Part shown: positions 43,979 to 53,286 of the stretch, one piece after another
Position numbering within the stretch: the first letter of the stretch is position 1
Layout: each line of letters opens with the position of its first letter
DNA from: Enterovibrio sp045679545
GTDB taxonomy: Bacteria; Pseudomonadota; Gammaproteobacteria; Enterobacterales; Vibrionaceae
Assembly (NCBI RefSeq): GCF_045679545.1
Contig: NZ_CP166194.1
Span: 3,286,001-3,350,000, forward strand
Reading direction: 5' to 3'
DNA: 64,000 nucleotides
Position numbers and translations under genes: made by a program
Notes under the pieces: generated by a model
Databases searched by the model: none
Seen by the model: only the letters and a program-made list of their open reading frames with translations
Told to the model about the DNA's origin: nothing

Positions 43979-44626
43979 TCACGCAGACGCAGACGCCATT
44001 TGCTGACGATAATGCTCAATAATTTCACCCACGACTGCACGGCCTTTATCGGTTGTCATTGGCGACACCATATTGAGGATCTGAAGGACGCCTTGATAGA
44101 TAACGGCAGGGGTGATTTTAGCTTGGGGTGCTTGCGCGCTTTGATAAAAAATCCAGCTCGATGCGACCAATTTAAGCGTGCTGCACAAAGACGCCAACGC
44201 CTCATCTTCCATATCCAGCCAGCCCGTTTCACGAAACTGCCCCAGCATCGCAAACAAGTTAGTTTTAAGGCTTTGTTGCGCCGCCAGATACTTATTTTGT
44301 AACACCGCATCGCGACGCAAGATATCGGGCAAATTGGCGTAGAAGAAGCGGTAACGCCACATCAACTGAAACGTCGCATCAAGATAAGCAAGCAGACGCT
44401 GTTGATCCGATTCAGCAGGGGCTTCTGGCTGAAAACCTACCGTGAGATCGAGCGCGTATTGATCGAAAATACTGTGTATAATCTCTTCCTTATTACGGAA
44501 GTGATAATACAAATTCCCTGGGCTAATCCCGAGATCAGCAGCAATGTGATTGGTAGTGACATTCGGTTCACCCTGCTCGTTAAATAGCGCCAATGCAGAA
44601 TGAATAATGCGATCACGGGTTTTCAT
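43979..44626 (-). CDS. TetR-family transcriptional regulator
   Basis: 215 residues. The N-terminal helix-turn-helix has VTTNHIAADLGISPGNLYYHF (about 24-44) and KEEII; the rest is a helical ligand domain with no motif I can link to a ligand. It is divergent from hldD with only about 100 bases between. Control of hldD is conceivable from position but there is no direct evidence. Confidence 0.88.
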   Translation of the reverse strand: MKTRDRIIHSALALFNEQGEPNVTTNHIAADLGISPGNLYYHFRNKEEIIHSIFDQYALDLTVGFQPEAPAESDQQRLLAYLDATFQLMWRYRFFYANLPDILRRDAVLQNKYLAAQQSLKTNLFAMLGQFRETGWLDMEDEALASLCSTLKLVASSWIFYQSAQAPQAKITPAVIYQGVLQILNMVSPMTTDKGRAVVGEIIEHYRQQMASASA

Positions 44627-44730
44627 GGTTAAACTGCTATCCTCATGCCCAATAGGGAAATGTAAATATTACCATAGCCTCCGCAAGAGTGATGGCGGGG
44701 TCTTCTCATTGTCAGATATTAGGTAAAAGT

Positions 44731-45675
44731 ATGATTATAGTGACTGGCGGCGCTGGCATGATTGGCAGCAACATTGTTAAAGCCCTGAACGAACAAGGTA
44801 TCAACGACATTCTGGTGGTTGATAACCTGAAAGACGGTACCAAGTTCGTGAACCTGGTCGATCTAGACATCGCCGACTACATGGACAAAGAAGACTTCAT
44901 CACTCAAATCATGGCTGGCGATGACTTCGGCCCGATTGAAGCCATCTTCCATGAAGGTGCATGCTCTGCCACCACCGAGTGGGACGGTAAATACATGATG
45001 CTCAACAACTATGAGTATTCAAAAGAGTTGCTGCACTTCTGTCTTGAGCGTGAAATTCCGTTCCTATACGCCTCTTCTGCTGCCACCTATGGCGGCCGTG
45101 ACCATGACTTTATCGAAGAGAAGCCATACGAAGGCGCACTGAACGTTTACGGTTACTCGAAGCAACAATTCGACAACTATGTTCGTCGCATTTGGGCAGA
45201 TGCAGAAGCGCATGGCGAAACGCTGTCGCAAATCACAGGATTCCGTTACTTCAACGTTTACGGCCCACGTGAAAACCACAAAGGCAGCATGGCGTCAGTG
45301 GCGTTCCACCTGAACAACCAAATCAAAGACGGTCAGAACCCGAAACTGTTCGAAGGCAGCAATACCTTCAAACGTGATTTCGTTTACGTCGGTGATGTTT
45401 GTAAAATGAACCTTTGGTTCTTGGAAAACGGTGTTTCAGGCATCTTCAACTGTGGCACTGGCCGTGCTGAACCGTTCCGCGCAGTGGCTGACGCAGTTAT
45501 CGCTCATCACGGCAAAGGCGAAGTGGAAGAAATCCCGTTCCCAGACCACTTAAAAGGCCGCTACCAAGCCTTCACCCAGGCCGACCTCACTAAGGTTCGC
45601 GCGGCGGGTTACAGCGAAGAGTTTAAAACTGTCGCTGAAGGCGTTGCCGAGTACATGGCAATCCTGAACAAGTAA
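44731..45675 (+). CDS. hldD: ADP-L-glycero-D-manno-heptose-6-epimerase
   Basis: 314 residues from ATG 44731 (RBS AGGTAAAAG); an upstream ATG at 44689 adds residues unlike the family. It makes the ADP-heptose used by the core heptosyltransferases. IIVTGGAGMIGSNIV is the Rossmann motif, and YGYSKQQFD carries the catalytic Tyr and Lys of extended SDR enzymes. It opens the LPS core locus. Confidence 0.97.
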   Translation: MIIVTGGAGMIGSNIVKALNEQGINDILVVDNLKDGTKFVNLVDLDIADYMDKEDFITQIMAGDDFGPIEAIFHEGACSATTEWDGKYMMLNNYEYSKELLHFCLEREIPFLYASSAATYGGRDHDFIEEKPYEGALNVYGYSKQQFDNYVRRIWADAEAHGETLSQITGFRYFNVYGPRENHKGSMASVAFHLNNQIKDGQNPKLFEGSNTFKRDFVYVGDVCKMNLWFLENGVSGIFNCGTGRAEPFRAVADAVIAHHGKGEVEEIPFPDHLKGRYQAFTQADLTKVRAAGYSEEFKTVAEGVAEYMAILNK

Positions 45676-45683
45676 TTGGCAGG

Positions 45684-45706
45684 AAAACGGGCCTCGGCCC
45701 GTTTTT
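45684..45706 (+). terminator. hldD terminator
   Basis: AAAACGGGCC TC GGCCCG followed by five T. Confidence 0.85.
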
Positions 45707-45741
45707 CGTCTTACCTCTGATTTATCTGTAGTTTCGACTCT

Positions 45742-46683
45742 ATGAGCCAAGAATCAAGCAACACTTCTTATCTACCCAAATTCGAATGGGCATTCCTGCA
45801 TCCTCGCTACTGGGGAACATGGCTAGGCATGTTCTTTGTCGCGATCCTCGCGTTTGTGCCTTTTCGTTTACGTGACAAGTTCGCAGCATTTCTCGCCAAA
45901 AAACTGGTGAAAATGAACAACCGCGCTAAAAAACGTGCCGTCGTCAACCTTCAAGAATGTTTTCCTGAGAAAACAGAAGAAGAGCGTTTCGCCATTCTTG
46001 AACAAAGCTATATTAATGCAGGATGCGTGATGCTTGGCTTTGCCACCATCATGATGCGCAGCAAACGCTACTTGGAAAAACGTACGCTTTTTCGTAACGA
46101 GGAAATCCTCACTGACTTAGTTGAAAACGGCGAGAAAGTGATTTTGCTGGTGCCACACAGTTGGGCAATTGACTACCCCGCTGTGCAACTCGCCTCACGT
46201 GGCTTACCTGTTGCTGCCATGGTGAAGAAGCAAAAGAACCGCGTCGTGGATTGGTTGATGAATGTGCAACGTCTCAAGTACGGCGGCCGCACCCACGAAC
46301 GTTCTGACGGTGTGAAGCCCTTCATTAAGTCCGTGCGTGAAGGCTATTTGGGATATTACTTGCCTGACGAAGATCATGGCCCGGAACACAGCGTGTTCGT
46401 ACCTCTCTTCGCCACCCAGAAAGCGACGCTTTCAGGGCTAGGTAAATTGGCAAAACTTAGCCGCGCGAAAATTGTGCCGCTTATGCCTGTTTACAATCGA
46501 GAAACCGGCAACTTTGAGGTCATCATCCAGCCCCCGCTGGCCCCATTCCCATCAGGCAGCGAAGAAACAGACGCACGCATGATGAACGAGCGCATCGAGC
46601 AGTTTTTGGAAGACGATCCAGGGCAATATATGTGGATTATGAATCTGCTGAGATCTAGGCCGGATGGTAGTCAGATATATTAA
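45742..46683 (+). CDS. LpxM/LpxN-type lipid A late acyltransferase
   Basis: 313 residues. One N-terminal membrane helix (about 25-42) is followed by the HX4D catalytic motif H139-x4-D144 (PHSWAIDYP). It belongs to the LpxL/M/P family, which transfers secondary acyl chains from acyl-ACP to Kdo-lipid A. The Vibrio homologue LpxN uses a hydroxyacyl chain and enables glycine modification in V. cholerae. Whether this copy is LpxM- or LpxN-like cannot be decided by eye. It is followed by an acyltransferase and waaF on the same strand, with no strong RBS visible. Confidence 0.85.
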   Translation: MSQESSNTSYLPKFEWAFLHPRYWGTWLGMFFVAILAFVPFRLRDKFAAFLAKKLVKMNNRAKKRAVVNLQECFPEKTEEERFAILEQSYINAGCVMLGFATIMMRSKRYLEKRTLFRNEEILTDLVENGEKVILLVPHSWAIDYPAVQLASRGLPVAAMVKKQKNRVVDWLMNVQRLKYGGRTHERSDGVKPFIKSVREGYLGYYLPDEDHGPEHSVFVPLFATQKATLSGLGKLAKLSRAKIVPLMPVYNRETGNFEVIIQPPLAPFPSGSEETDARMMNERIEQFLEDDPGQYMWIMNLLRSRPDGSQIY

Positions 46684-46694
46684 GGAGCGCGAGC

Positions 46695-47285
46695 ATGGAG
46701 AGTCGCAACCGTAAAAGTGGCTTTTTTGATAACGCACTTTTTCAGATCCGCAACAAAATCAAAATCAAAAAAAACAACACCGTTGTCCTAGGCTCTGGTG
46801 TTCGGATCCGAAAATGCAATATTTCCATTAAGGGTTCGGGAAACACGCTGACGTTTGAAAACGGTGCCAACCTCAAAGGTGTACAGCTAGAAATTGACGG
46901 CATCAATTGCGCACTTACGATCGGGAAAAACTGTGTCATTGGCGAAGGCTGCTACCTATCCGCACGCGAGAGCAACACGTCACTCACGATCGGCAATGAC
47001 TGCATGTTTTCGCGCAACGTTAAAGTCATGACAAGTGATGGACATGACATTCTTTCATCAGGCGTACGAATCAACCCTGCCAAGAACATCAACATCGGCA
47101 ATCATGTATGGCTAGCTGACGGAGCCATTGTTCTCAAAGGAAGCAATATTGGTGACGGCTCCATTATCGGCATTAATGCCGTCGTGACCCGAGATGTTCC
47201 CGCTCACAGCATCGCGGCTGGCAACCCGGCGAAAACCATTAAATCTGACGTGCACTGGGATGAAAAGCTCACTTACTCATCATGA
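46695..47285 (+). CDS. Hexapeptide-repeat (left-handed beta-helix) acyltransferase
   Basis: 196 residues, preceded by AAGGAG. From about residue 25 the sequence forms hexapeptide repeats ending GIGINAVVTRD-type turns (SIIGINAVVTRDVPAHSIAAGNPAK), the signature of NodL/WcaF/maltose-type O-acetyltransferases. Only acetyl-CoA-type use can be guessed; the acceptor is probably a sugar in the core. It lies 11 bases after the lipid A acyltransferase and overlaps waaF by four bases. Confidence 0.8.
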   Translation: MESRNRKSGFFDNALFQIRNKIKIKKNNTVVLGSGVRIRKCNISIKGSGNTLTFENGANLKGVQLEIDGINCALTIGKNCVIGEGCYLSARESNTSLTIGNDCMFSRNVKVMTSDGHDILSSGVRINPAKNINIGNHVWLADGAIVLKGSNIGDGSIIGINAVVTRDVPAHSIAAGNPAKTIKSDVHWDEKLTYSS

Positions 47286-48337
47286 ATATACTCATCATTG
47301 GCCCATCTTGGGTTGGCGACATGGTCATGTCCCAAAGCCTCTATAAACGACTCAAAGAGCAAAATCCTGACGCTCAAATTGATGTCCTCGCGCCCGCTTG
47401 GTGTAAGCCAATTCTTGAGCGTATGCCTGAGGTTAATCGTGCTATTGAAATGCCTATCGGTCACGGGAAATTTAGCTTTTCTGAACGCTGGAAGTTAGGT
47501 AAATCACTACGCGACAATCGCTATAGCCATGCCTACATTCTGCCCAATTCAGCAAAATCTGCACTCATCCCTCTGTTTGCCAAAGTGCCTAAGCGAACAG
47601 GTTGGAAAGGTGAGATGCGATATGGCTTGCTAAATGACCTGCGTCCAGATCGAAAAGTCTTTCAATTTATGGTTGAACGCTATGCAGCTCTTGCACACAG
47701 TAAAAGCAGCATGCTGTCCGAAGTCACCATAGACAACGTTCCTCACCCCGCACTCAACGTAGACAATAAAAACCAGCGAGCATGCTTACAACGATTCAGT
47801 ATCTCACCGGATTTACCCATTGTTGGTTTGTGTCCAGGGGCAGAGTTTGGCCCAGCAAAGCGCTGGCCTGAACAACACTATGCCTACATCGCCAAGCAGT
47901 TGATTACCGAAGGCAACCAAGTGTGCCTGTTTGGTGGTCCAAAAGACAAGTCAGTCACTGAAGGGATTGTTAACGCACTTTCCGATCATCAAAAATCGAT
48001 GTGCTTTGATTTAGCTGGTGAAACTTCCTTAGTCGACGCGGTGGATCTGCTCGCTGCATGCCACACCGTATTTTCAAACGATTCAGGACTCATGCATGTC
48101 GCAGCTGCCGTCAACGCCAATATTGTGGCGATCTATGGCTCAAGCTCACCTATGTACACGCCGCCTCTTTCAAATAAAGTGAGAATCGTTAACACCGACA
48201 TCAAATGCCGCCCTTGCTTCAAACGGGAATGCCCACTTGGCCACTTAGATTGCCTCAATAAACTAATGCCACAGCAAGTACTCAGCGCATACCACGACTT
48301 AATCTCGACGCCGCAATGGAAAGACAATGAAATTTAA
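47282..48337 (+). CDS. waaF: ADP-heptose:LPS heptosyltransferase II
   Basis: 351 residues. GT9 family with the two-lobed GT-B fold. GPSWVGDMVMSQSL is the WaaF N-terminal motif, PGAEFGPAKRWPEQHY binds ADP-heptose and SNDSGLMHVAAA is the late motif. It adds the second heptose to the core. Its start overlaps the acyltransferase stop and its end overlaps the next GT9 gene. Confidence 0.94.
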   Translation: MNILIIGPSWVGDMVMSQSLYKRLKEQNPDAQIDVLAPAWCKPILERMPEVNRAIEMPIGHGKFSFSERWKLGKSLRDNRYSHAYILPNSAKSALIPLFAKVPKRTGWKGEMRYGLLNDLRPDRKVFQFMVERYAALAHSKSSMLSEVTIDNVPHPALNVDNKNQRACLQRFSISPDLPIVGLCPGAEFGPAKRWPEQHYAYIAKQLITEGNQVCLFGGPKDKSVTEGIVNALSDHQKSMCFDLAGETSLVDAVDLLAACHTVFSNDSGLMHVAAAVNANIVAIYGSSSPMYTPPLSNKVRIVNTDIKCRPCFKRECPLGHLDCLNKLMPQQVLSAYHDLISTPQWKDNEI

Positions 48338-49370
48338 TCAACCAAAGATTTCATCAAAATACGCATGCTTTGAAAAAGGCGCTTACGCATCCAAAGCAGC
48401 CAAGCACTACTTGAATAATGAATTTGACCCAAATGAGGTCAAAAAAATTGCGGTCATTAGACATGCGGCTTTAGGTGATCAAGTTATTACTCGACCGTTC
48501 TTGATCGAAGCGCGCAAGTTCTTCCCAAATGCGGAAATTACGTTAGTCGCTCTTTCTACCTATCAATACGGAATGCCTTCCGATCTTGCAGATCGCACCG
48601 TCGTGCTGCACGGCAGAGATCGTAAAGGGGAAGTGTCATTCGGCGATAAAATGAATAACTTTCGCGAAGTGGGCGATCAGGATGTCATTTTTGATTTAGC
48701 GGGAACTAACCGCTCTTACTGGGTAAACATTCTCAACAAGGCCAAATTAAAGATTGGTTTTCCTTACAAGTCTTGGCTCAAAGGCACACTATACAATGCT
48801 GCGGTATTTCGCTCTGATCTCCAGCCAGAAGTCGAAACGATGCTAGATATGCTGCGTTTACTGGGCCACATTCCTGCACAACGCCTCGACTTTGGTTATC
48901 CCGATCACGCGGAGCTCGTCAGTTCAGAGCAACCTTACTTCGTTTACTTTAATGGCGCATCCCAACCAAGAAAGGTCCTAAAAAACGATCAAGTTATCGC
49001 GCTAATGGAAATGGCCGTGAAGACATTTCCTGAGGTTAAGCATGTTTTTCTTGAGGGCGTCAATGAGTCAGAAAAAGGTGACTTTCTTTCACACCTAACG
49101 ACCTACGATAACTTTGCAATCCAGCCATGCATCCCTCTAGATGAATTACTCACATTCTGCGCAAAAGCCCAGCTGGTTGTAGCGCCGGATACAGGTGTAA
49201 GAAACGTGGCCATATCAACGCACACACCCACTGTCGGTATTTTCTATGCCACGGTTCCATTCCGATATACACCAAGATATGAGCCCATTCACCATATCGT
49301 CATGAATGCGTCCTGTGCCGTTCCTACCAATGAGCAGATCATTGGTAAGATGCTTAACGCATGTAAGTAG
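48327..49370 (+). CDS. GT9-family glycosyltransferase (heptosyltransferase-like)
   Basis: 347 residues. IRHAALGDQVITRPFL resembles the ADP-heptose transferase N-terminal motif, VVAPDTGVRNVAIS the late one. A 40-residue N-terminal extension precedes the fold, which is unusual. It overlaps waaF by 11 bases. It may add a third heptose or another sugar in the core; the donor cannot be named. Confidence 0.8.
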   Translation: MKFNQPKISSKYACFEKGAYASKAAKHYLNNEFDPNEVKKIAVIRHAALGDQVITRPFLIEARKFFPNAEITLVALSTYQYGMPSDLADRTVVLHGRDRKGEVSFGDKMNNFREVGDQDVIFDLAGTNRSYWVNILNKAKLKIGFPYKSWLKGTLYNAAVFRSDLQPEVETMLDMLRLLGHIPAQRLDFGYPDHAELVSSEQPYFVYFNGASQPRKVLKNDQVIALMEMAVKTFPEVKHVFLEGVNESEKGDFLSHLTTYDNFAIQPCIPLDELLTFCAKAQLVVAPDTGVRNVAISTHTPTVGIFYATVPFRYTPRYEPIHHIVMNASCAVPTNEQIIGKMLNACK

Positions 49371-49485
49371 TATTACTCGATCAAATTTGGTCGGGAAGGT
49401 TGAAGTATCATTGAATGCCGTTTCAGGATCACCGATAACTGACGTGCAATCATTTGATTTATCGTTAACGAGAGTCAGTCAAACT

Positions 49486-49881
49486 ATGAAAAAGCTCATT
49501 TTGGATTTGGACGGAACGATTACACTTGGCGACACCAGTGACTACAATAAGGTGTCACCTAATCTTGATGTTATCGACAAGATAAAACACTATAAGTCTA
49601 TGGGTTTTGAGATTGTCATCCAAACCGCCAGAAACATGCGCACTTATGAGGGGAACGTTGGTAAAATCAACATTCATACCTTACCAACAATCACCACTTG
49701 GCTTGATAAGCATGGGGTACCTTATGATGAGATTTTGGTGGGTAAACCATGGTGTGGGCATGACGGATTTTATGTCGATGACAGAGCCATTCGACCCAGT
49801 GAATTTGCCACAAAGTCATTTGAAGAGATAACAGAACTTTTGGCAGAAGAGACTCGAGAGAACAGAAAAAAATGTTCCTGA
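49486..49881 (+). CDS. EcbF/BcbF-type HAD phosphatase
   Basis: 131 residues from ATG 49486 (the longer frame overlaps the previous gene and lacks support). The HAD motif I is LDLDGTITLGD (Asp7/Asp9), motif II QTARNM, and GKPWCGHDGFYVDD gives the Lys and the Asp pair of motifs III/IV. The length matches the small capsule-locus phosphatases (EcbF/BcbF). About 115 bases separate it from the GT9 gene; it overlaps the next gene by 10 bases. It may dephosphorylate or proofread an activated precursor. Confidence 0.8.
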   Translation: MKKLILDLDGTITLGDTSDYNKVSPNLDVIDKIKHYKSMGFEIVIQTARNMRTYEGNVGKINIHTLPTITTWLDKHGVPYDEILVGKPWCGHDGFYVDDRAIRPSEFATKSFEEITELLAEETRENRKKCS

Positions 49882-51455
49882 TAGCATCTGGTGCTTATTG
49901 TACCTCTGAATTACAGTCGGAATTCGGCAAGCTTCCACCTTCATTTTTACCTTTAGGTAATCGAAGGCTTTTTCAGCATCAGGTAGAAAGAGCGCCGGCT
50001 GGGCAGCGCATCTACTTATCGCTGCCAGATTCATTCGACATTCCGTCGTTCGACGCACTTTGGTTAAAACAACACGACGTCACCGTTTTACGCCTCCCAG
50101 AGGAGCTAACTCTTGGGGAGTCGATCGTTGCTGCATTAAACCTGATGGATATTTCATCAAGCCATGATCTGACTTTACTGTATGGTGATACCTTGTTGTT
50201 GGATTGCCCAACAGACAGAGATTGTGTTGCAGTGAGTACTGTCCAAGATAACTACCATTGGGCCTATATCAACGATGAGTCAGAGCCTTGGATTGTCGAA
50301 AACTGCTCCTTGAACAGTGAAAACACTCACTCTGTGATAAATGGATATTTCACGTTTAGCCAACCGACAGAACTCATCAAATCACTGATCGCAAAGCGCT
50401 GGCACTTTCTTGATGGCGTCAGCCACTACCACAGCAAAGTGCAACTGACAGCTTTGTCTCGTGAAGATTGGCTAGATTTCGGGCATATCCATACTTATTT
50501 CCAATCTAAAGCGACGTTTACGACACAACGCTCTTTTAATGAGTTGGTCATAACGCCTGAGTCTGTTAAAAAATCGAGTGTTCATCACCAAAAAATCGCG
50601 GCTGAAGCACAGTGGTTTGAGAATGTTCCCGCGCCAATCCGACGCTTTCTACCGCAATTACTAGGGCACGAAAAACAGGGCGACAACGTTTCGTATGAAT
50701 TGGAATATCTGCATCACACTGCGCTGAATGAGTTATTAGTGTTTGGTGATTTACCTGTCGTGACATGGAAAAAGATCCTAAAAGGGTGCTTTTCATTCCT
50801 TGATACATGTGCCGCTTATAAGAGCCCTACGAATGAAGGGCATCTCCTTCACGCCATGTTTAACCAAAAAACAGAGTCAAGAATCACGGACTATTGCCAA
50901 CGTCATCACATTGATCGCGCTTTACCATGGACACTCAACGGTAATCCAACTTTTTCCATTAACGATCTCATCGCGTTAAGCAATCGTTTTTTACCCACGA
51001 GCGACAAACCAACCACTGTGATTCACGGTGACTTCTGCTTTAGCAATATCTTGTTTGATTTTAGAACCTCGACCATAAAAACCATTGATCCAAGAGGGCT
51101 TACACCTGATGGTGCACCTTCAATCTATGGCGATTTAAGATACGATATTGCCAAGCTGAGTCATTCCATCATTGGCTGCTATGACCTAATCATCGCAGGT
51201 CACTACCACCTCGACAAAGACGAATATAACCTCTCTTTTTCTCTAAACACGCGCGAATCCCACAAACATTTGCAGCAGTTGTTTTCCGATACGGTACTGG
51301 AGAAATATGCACTGACACTATCAGAGCTTTTGGCAATGCAAATCCAACTTTTTGTCTCCATGCTGCCCCTTCACAGTGATGATGTAAAACGTCAGCAGGC
51401 ACTGCTAGCCAACGCATTCAGGCTAGGGCAAGAATTAGAGGAACTCGCATCATGA
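49872..51455 (+). CDS. Fusion of nucleotidyltransferase-like and aminoglycoside-phosphotransferase-like kinase domains
   Basis: 527 residues. The N-terminal half (about 1-215) resembles sugar nucleotidyltransferases (LPLGNRRLFQHQV, TLLYGDTLLL, DFGHIHTYFQSK), but the usual GxGxR loop is replaced, so this part may be degenerate. The C-terminal half (about 235-527) is an APH/choline-kinase fold with Brenner motif HGDFCFSNILFD (H385-D387, N392) and Asp406 in IDPRG. It should phosphorylate a small alcohol or sugar. It overlaps both neighbours, so it belongs to one operon with the HAD phosphatase and the next nucleotidyltransferase. Confidence 0.78.
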   Translation: MFLIASGAYCTSELQSEFGKLPPSFLPLGNRRLFQHQVERAPAGQRIYLSLPDSFDIPSFDALWLKQHDVTVLRLPEELTLGESIVAALNLMDISSSHDLTLLYGDTLLLDCPTDRDCVAVSTVQDNYHWAYINDESEPWIVENCSLNSENTHSVINGYFTFSQPTELIKSLIAKRWHFLDGVSHYHSKVQLTALSREDWLDFGHIHTYFQSKATFTTQRSFNELVITPESVKKSSVHHQKIAAEAQWFENVPAPIRRFLPQLLGHEKQGDNVSYELEYLHHTALNELLVFGDLPVVTWKKILKGCFSFLDTCAAYKSPTNEGHLLHAMFNQKTESRITDYCQRHHIDRALPWTLNGNPTFSINDLIALSNRFLPTSDKPTTVIHGDFCFSNILFDFRTSTIKTIDPRGLTPDGAPSIYGDLRYDIAKLSHSIIGCYDLIIAGHYHLDKDEYNLSFSLNTRESHKHLQQLFSDTVLEKYALTLSELLAMQIQLFVSMLPLHSDDVKRQQALLANAFRLGQELEELAS

Positions 51456-52189
51456 TTGTTATACCTATGGCAGGGATGAGCTCTCGTTTTTTCAAAGCAG
51501 GATATGAAGCCCCGAAGTACCAGTTAATTGCACACGACAAAACGCTGTTTGAACATGCCGTTGAAAGCTTTAAAGGCTATTTCGACACCATGCCTTTCTT
51601 GTTTATCGTTCGAGATGTCCATAATACCGCCTCGTTCGTGAAAGCCATGGCCAAAAAGTTGGGAATAGCAGCATGTCACGTTGCCGTGCTTAACGATGAA
51701 ACCAGAGGGCAAGCCGAAACCGTTTATTTGGGTCTTCAACAAGTATCTGGCTATCAAGGCGAAATAACGATATTCAACATTGATACATTCAGACCCAGCT
51801 TTGAGTATCCGGCGTCATTACCTAAAAGCAGTCATGGTTATCTCGAGGTATTTGTAGGCGAAGGCGACAATTGGTCATTTGTTCTGCCCGAACATGAGGG
51901 AAGCATAAATGTCATTGAAACAGCAGAAAAACGCCCTATTTCAAATTTATGCTGCACAGGGCTTTATCACTTTTCATCCGTTGATGACTACAATTTCGCT
52001 TATGAATACTATCTAGCAAGGCCCCAAATATGGGAAAAAGGCGAATTATATGTCGCGCCACTTTACAATGTGCTCATCAGCAAAGGCAGAGACATTCACT
52101 ACCACGCCATAGACAGAAGTGACGTTATTTTCTGTGGTGTGCCAGAAGAATACGAAACCTTCAAGCGCACACCACAGATGAAGTACTAA
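51452..52189 (+). CDS. Nucleotidyltransferase (NTP-transferase fold) of the core activation module
   Basis: 245 residues. PMAGMSSRFFKAGYEAPKYQL has the full signature loop with R12 and K22, and Asp111 in FNIDTFRP is the metal ligand. It should activate a phosphorylated compound with NTP; base and substrate cannot be told. Its start overlaps the kinase fusion by four bases, and its 3' end overlaps the convergent WavE-like gene by four bases. Similar proteins accompany EcbF-type phosphatases in capsule loci. Confidence 0.8.
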   Translation: MIVIPMAGMSSRFFKAGYEAPKYQLIAHDKTLFEHAVESFKGYFDTMPFLFIVRDVHNTASFVKAMAKKLGIAACHVAVLNDETRGQAETVYLGLQQVSGYQGEITIFNIDTFRPSFEYPASLPKSSHGYLEVFVGEGDNWSFVLPEHEGSINVIETAEKRPISNLCCTGLYHFSSVDDYNFAYEYYLARPQIWEKGELYVAPLYNVLISKGRDIHYHAIDRSDVIFCGVPEEYETFKRTPQMKY

Positions 52190-53139
52190 CCCTTAGACGT
52201 TTTTTGGGTAGGCAAAAAACGGTAGAGACGACGATACGTATTTTCAACCATGTTACGCACGAATCTCACCGTTTTTTTCCACGACCACGTTTTAGGCTTG
52301 AAGCCAGCCAGCTCTTGCCAATCGTTAAGATCGTACTCAAACACTAAATTGCCACGCTGATAAAATCTTACTGTCGTATCCAGACCAATTTCTTCAGGTG
52401 TGCCGATGATAAGATTATTGGCAATGAATCGCTCCCAAAAGTCCTCACCTAAGCCTGCATGATCGTTGACACGATTGTGCACCTCTAAGTCTATTCCCAT
52501 CAGTTCTGATAACCATTTGAGAACCAAAAATTGCTCTGTAGCTGGCGGACGGCTTTTGTAACCAACTTTAGGTTTGAAATGTAACTCTTTAACGGGCTTA
52601 TCTGACCATATTTTCAAAAGATCAGAGGTCAGCCCAAAATCAAATAAATCACTTTTGCAGAAATAGTTGGGCGCTCCTCGATGATGGCTGATAAAAAACG
52701 CACTACTCGTTACAACGCGTGAATCAAAAAAATGATTATCGGTCACTCGATCTTTATCATGGTAGTAAGCAAATAAATCAACAAAGCCTCGACCTGAGAG
52801 GAGATTGTCTGTGCGGATTTTTGCAGCGTAAGGTGTTTTTACTGCCTTCAATCCCATATGAGAACTGTACAATTGTCGATTATTATTGAGCTTAAGTTCT
52901 TTGCCATGTGTGAACACAGAGTTCTGACCGGGGTCATCAAGTTCAAGCAAATGATCGTAATCTAGACCTTCCGTCTTTTGACCCTTCCACGTCGAGAGAA
53001 TAATTGTCGAACGAGGAAAATAATGACGAATGCTTGCAAGACAATCTACCGTCACCCCGTCAATTTGTTTCCGCTCATGACTGGCTTGAACAGGCCCCTG
53101 AACGACGAAACTGATGTCCTCATTTCGGATTTCTAACAC
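52186..53139 (-). CDS. WavE-family LPS biosynthesis protein
   Basis: 317 residues from a GTG start (RBS GAGGGT). ISFVVQGPV at the start, LSTWKGQ and AAKIRTDNLLS are recognisable motifs of the WavE family of V. cholerae LPS core loci; RTD (109-111) resembles a metal-binding DxD-type motif, so it is probably a glycosyl- or group transferase. It is convergent with the activation module. The exact reaction is unknown. Confidence 0.78.
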   Translation of the reverse strand: MLEIRNEDISFVVQGPVQASHERKQIDGVTVDCLASIRHYFPRSTIILSTWKGQKTEGLDYDHLLELDDPGQNSVFTHGKELKLNNNRQLYSSHMGLKAVKTPYAAKIRTDNLLSGRGFVDLFAYYHDKDRVTDNHFFDSRVVTSSAFFISHHRGAPNYFCKSDLFDFGLTSDLLKIWSDKPVKELHFKPKVGYKSRPPATEQFLVLKWLSELMGIDLEVHNRVNDHAGLGEDFWERFIANNLIIGTPEEIGLDTTVRFYQRGNLVFEYDLNDWQELAGFKPKTWSWKKTVRFVRNMVENTYRRLYRFLPTQKTSKG

Positions 53140-53286
53140 GACTTACCCTCTACACAATAACTCTTTACGCCGATCACCGGCGGCATACCCTATCGCTGTA
53201 TCGGCTTATTATACAAATATTGGTTTAATTGACTCTGTGTATTCCTATAATATCGTCAGTTATTAGGAAGGTTAGAGTGATATAGG

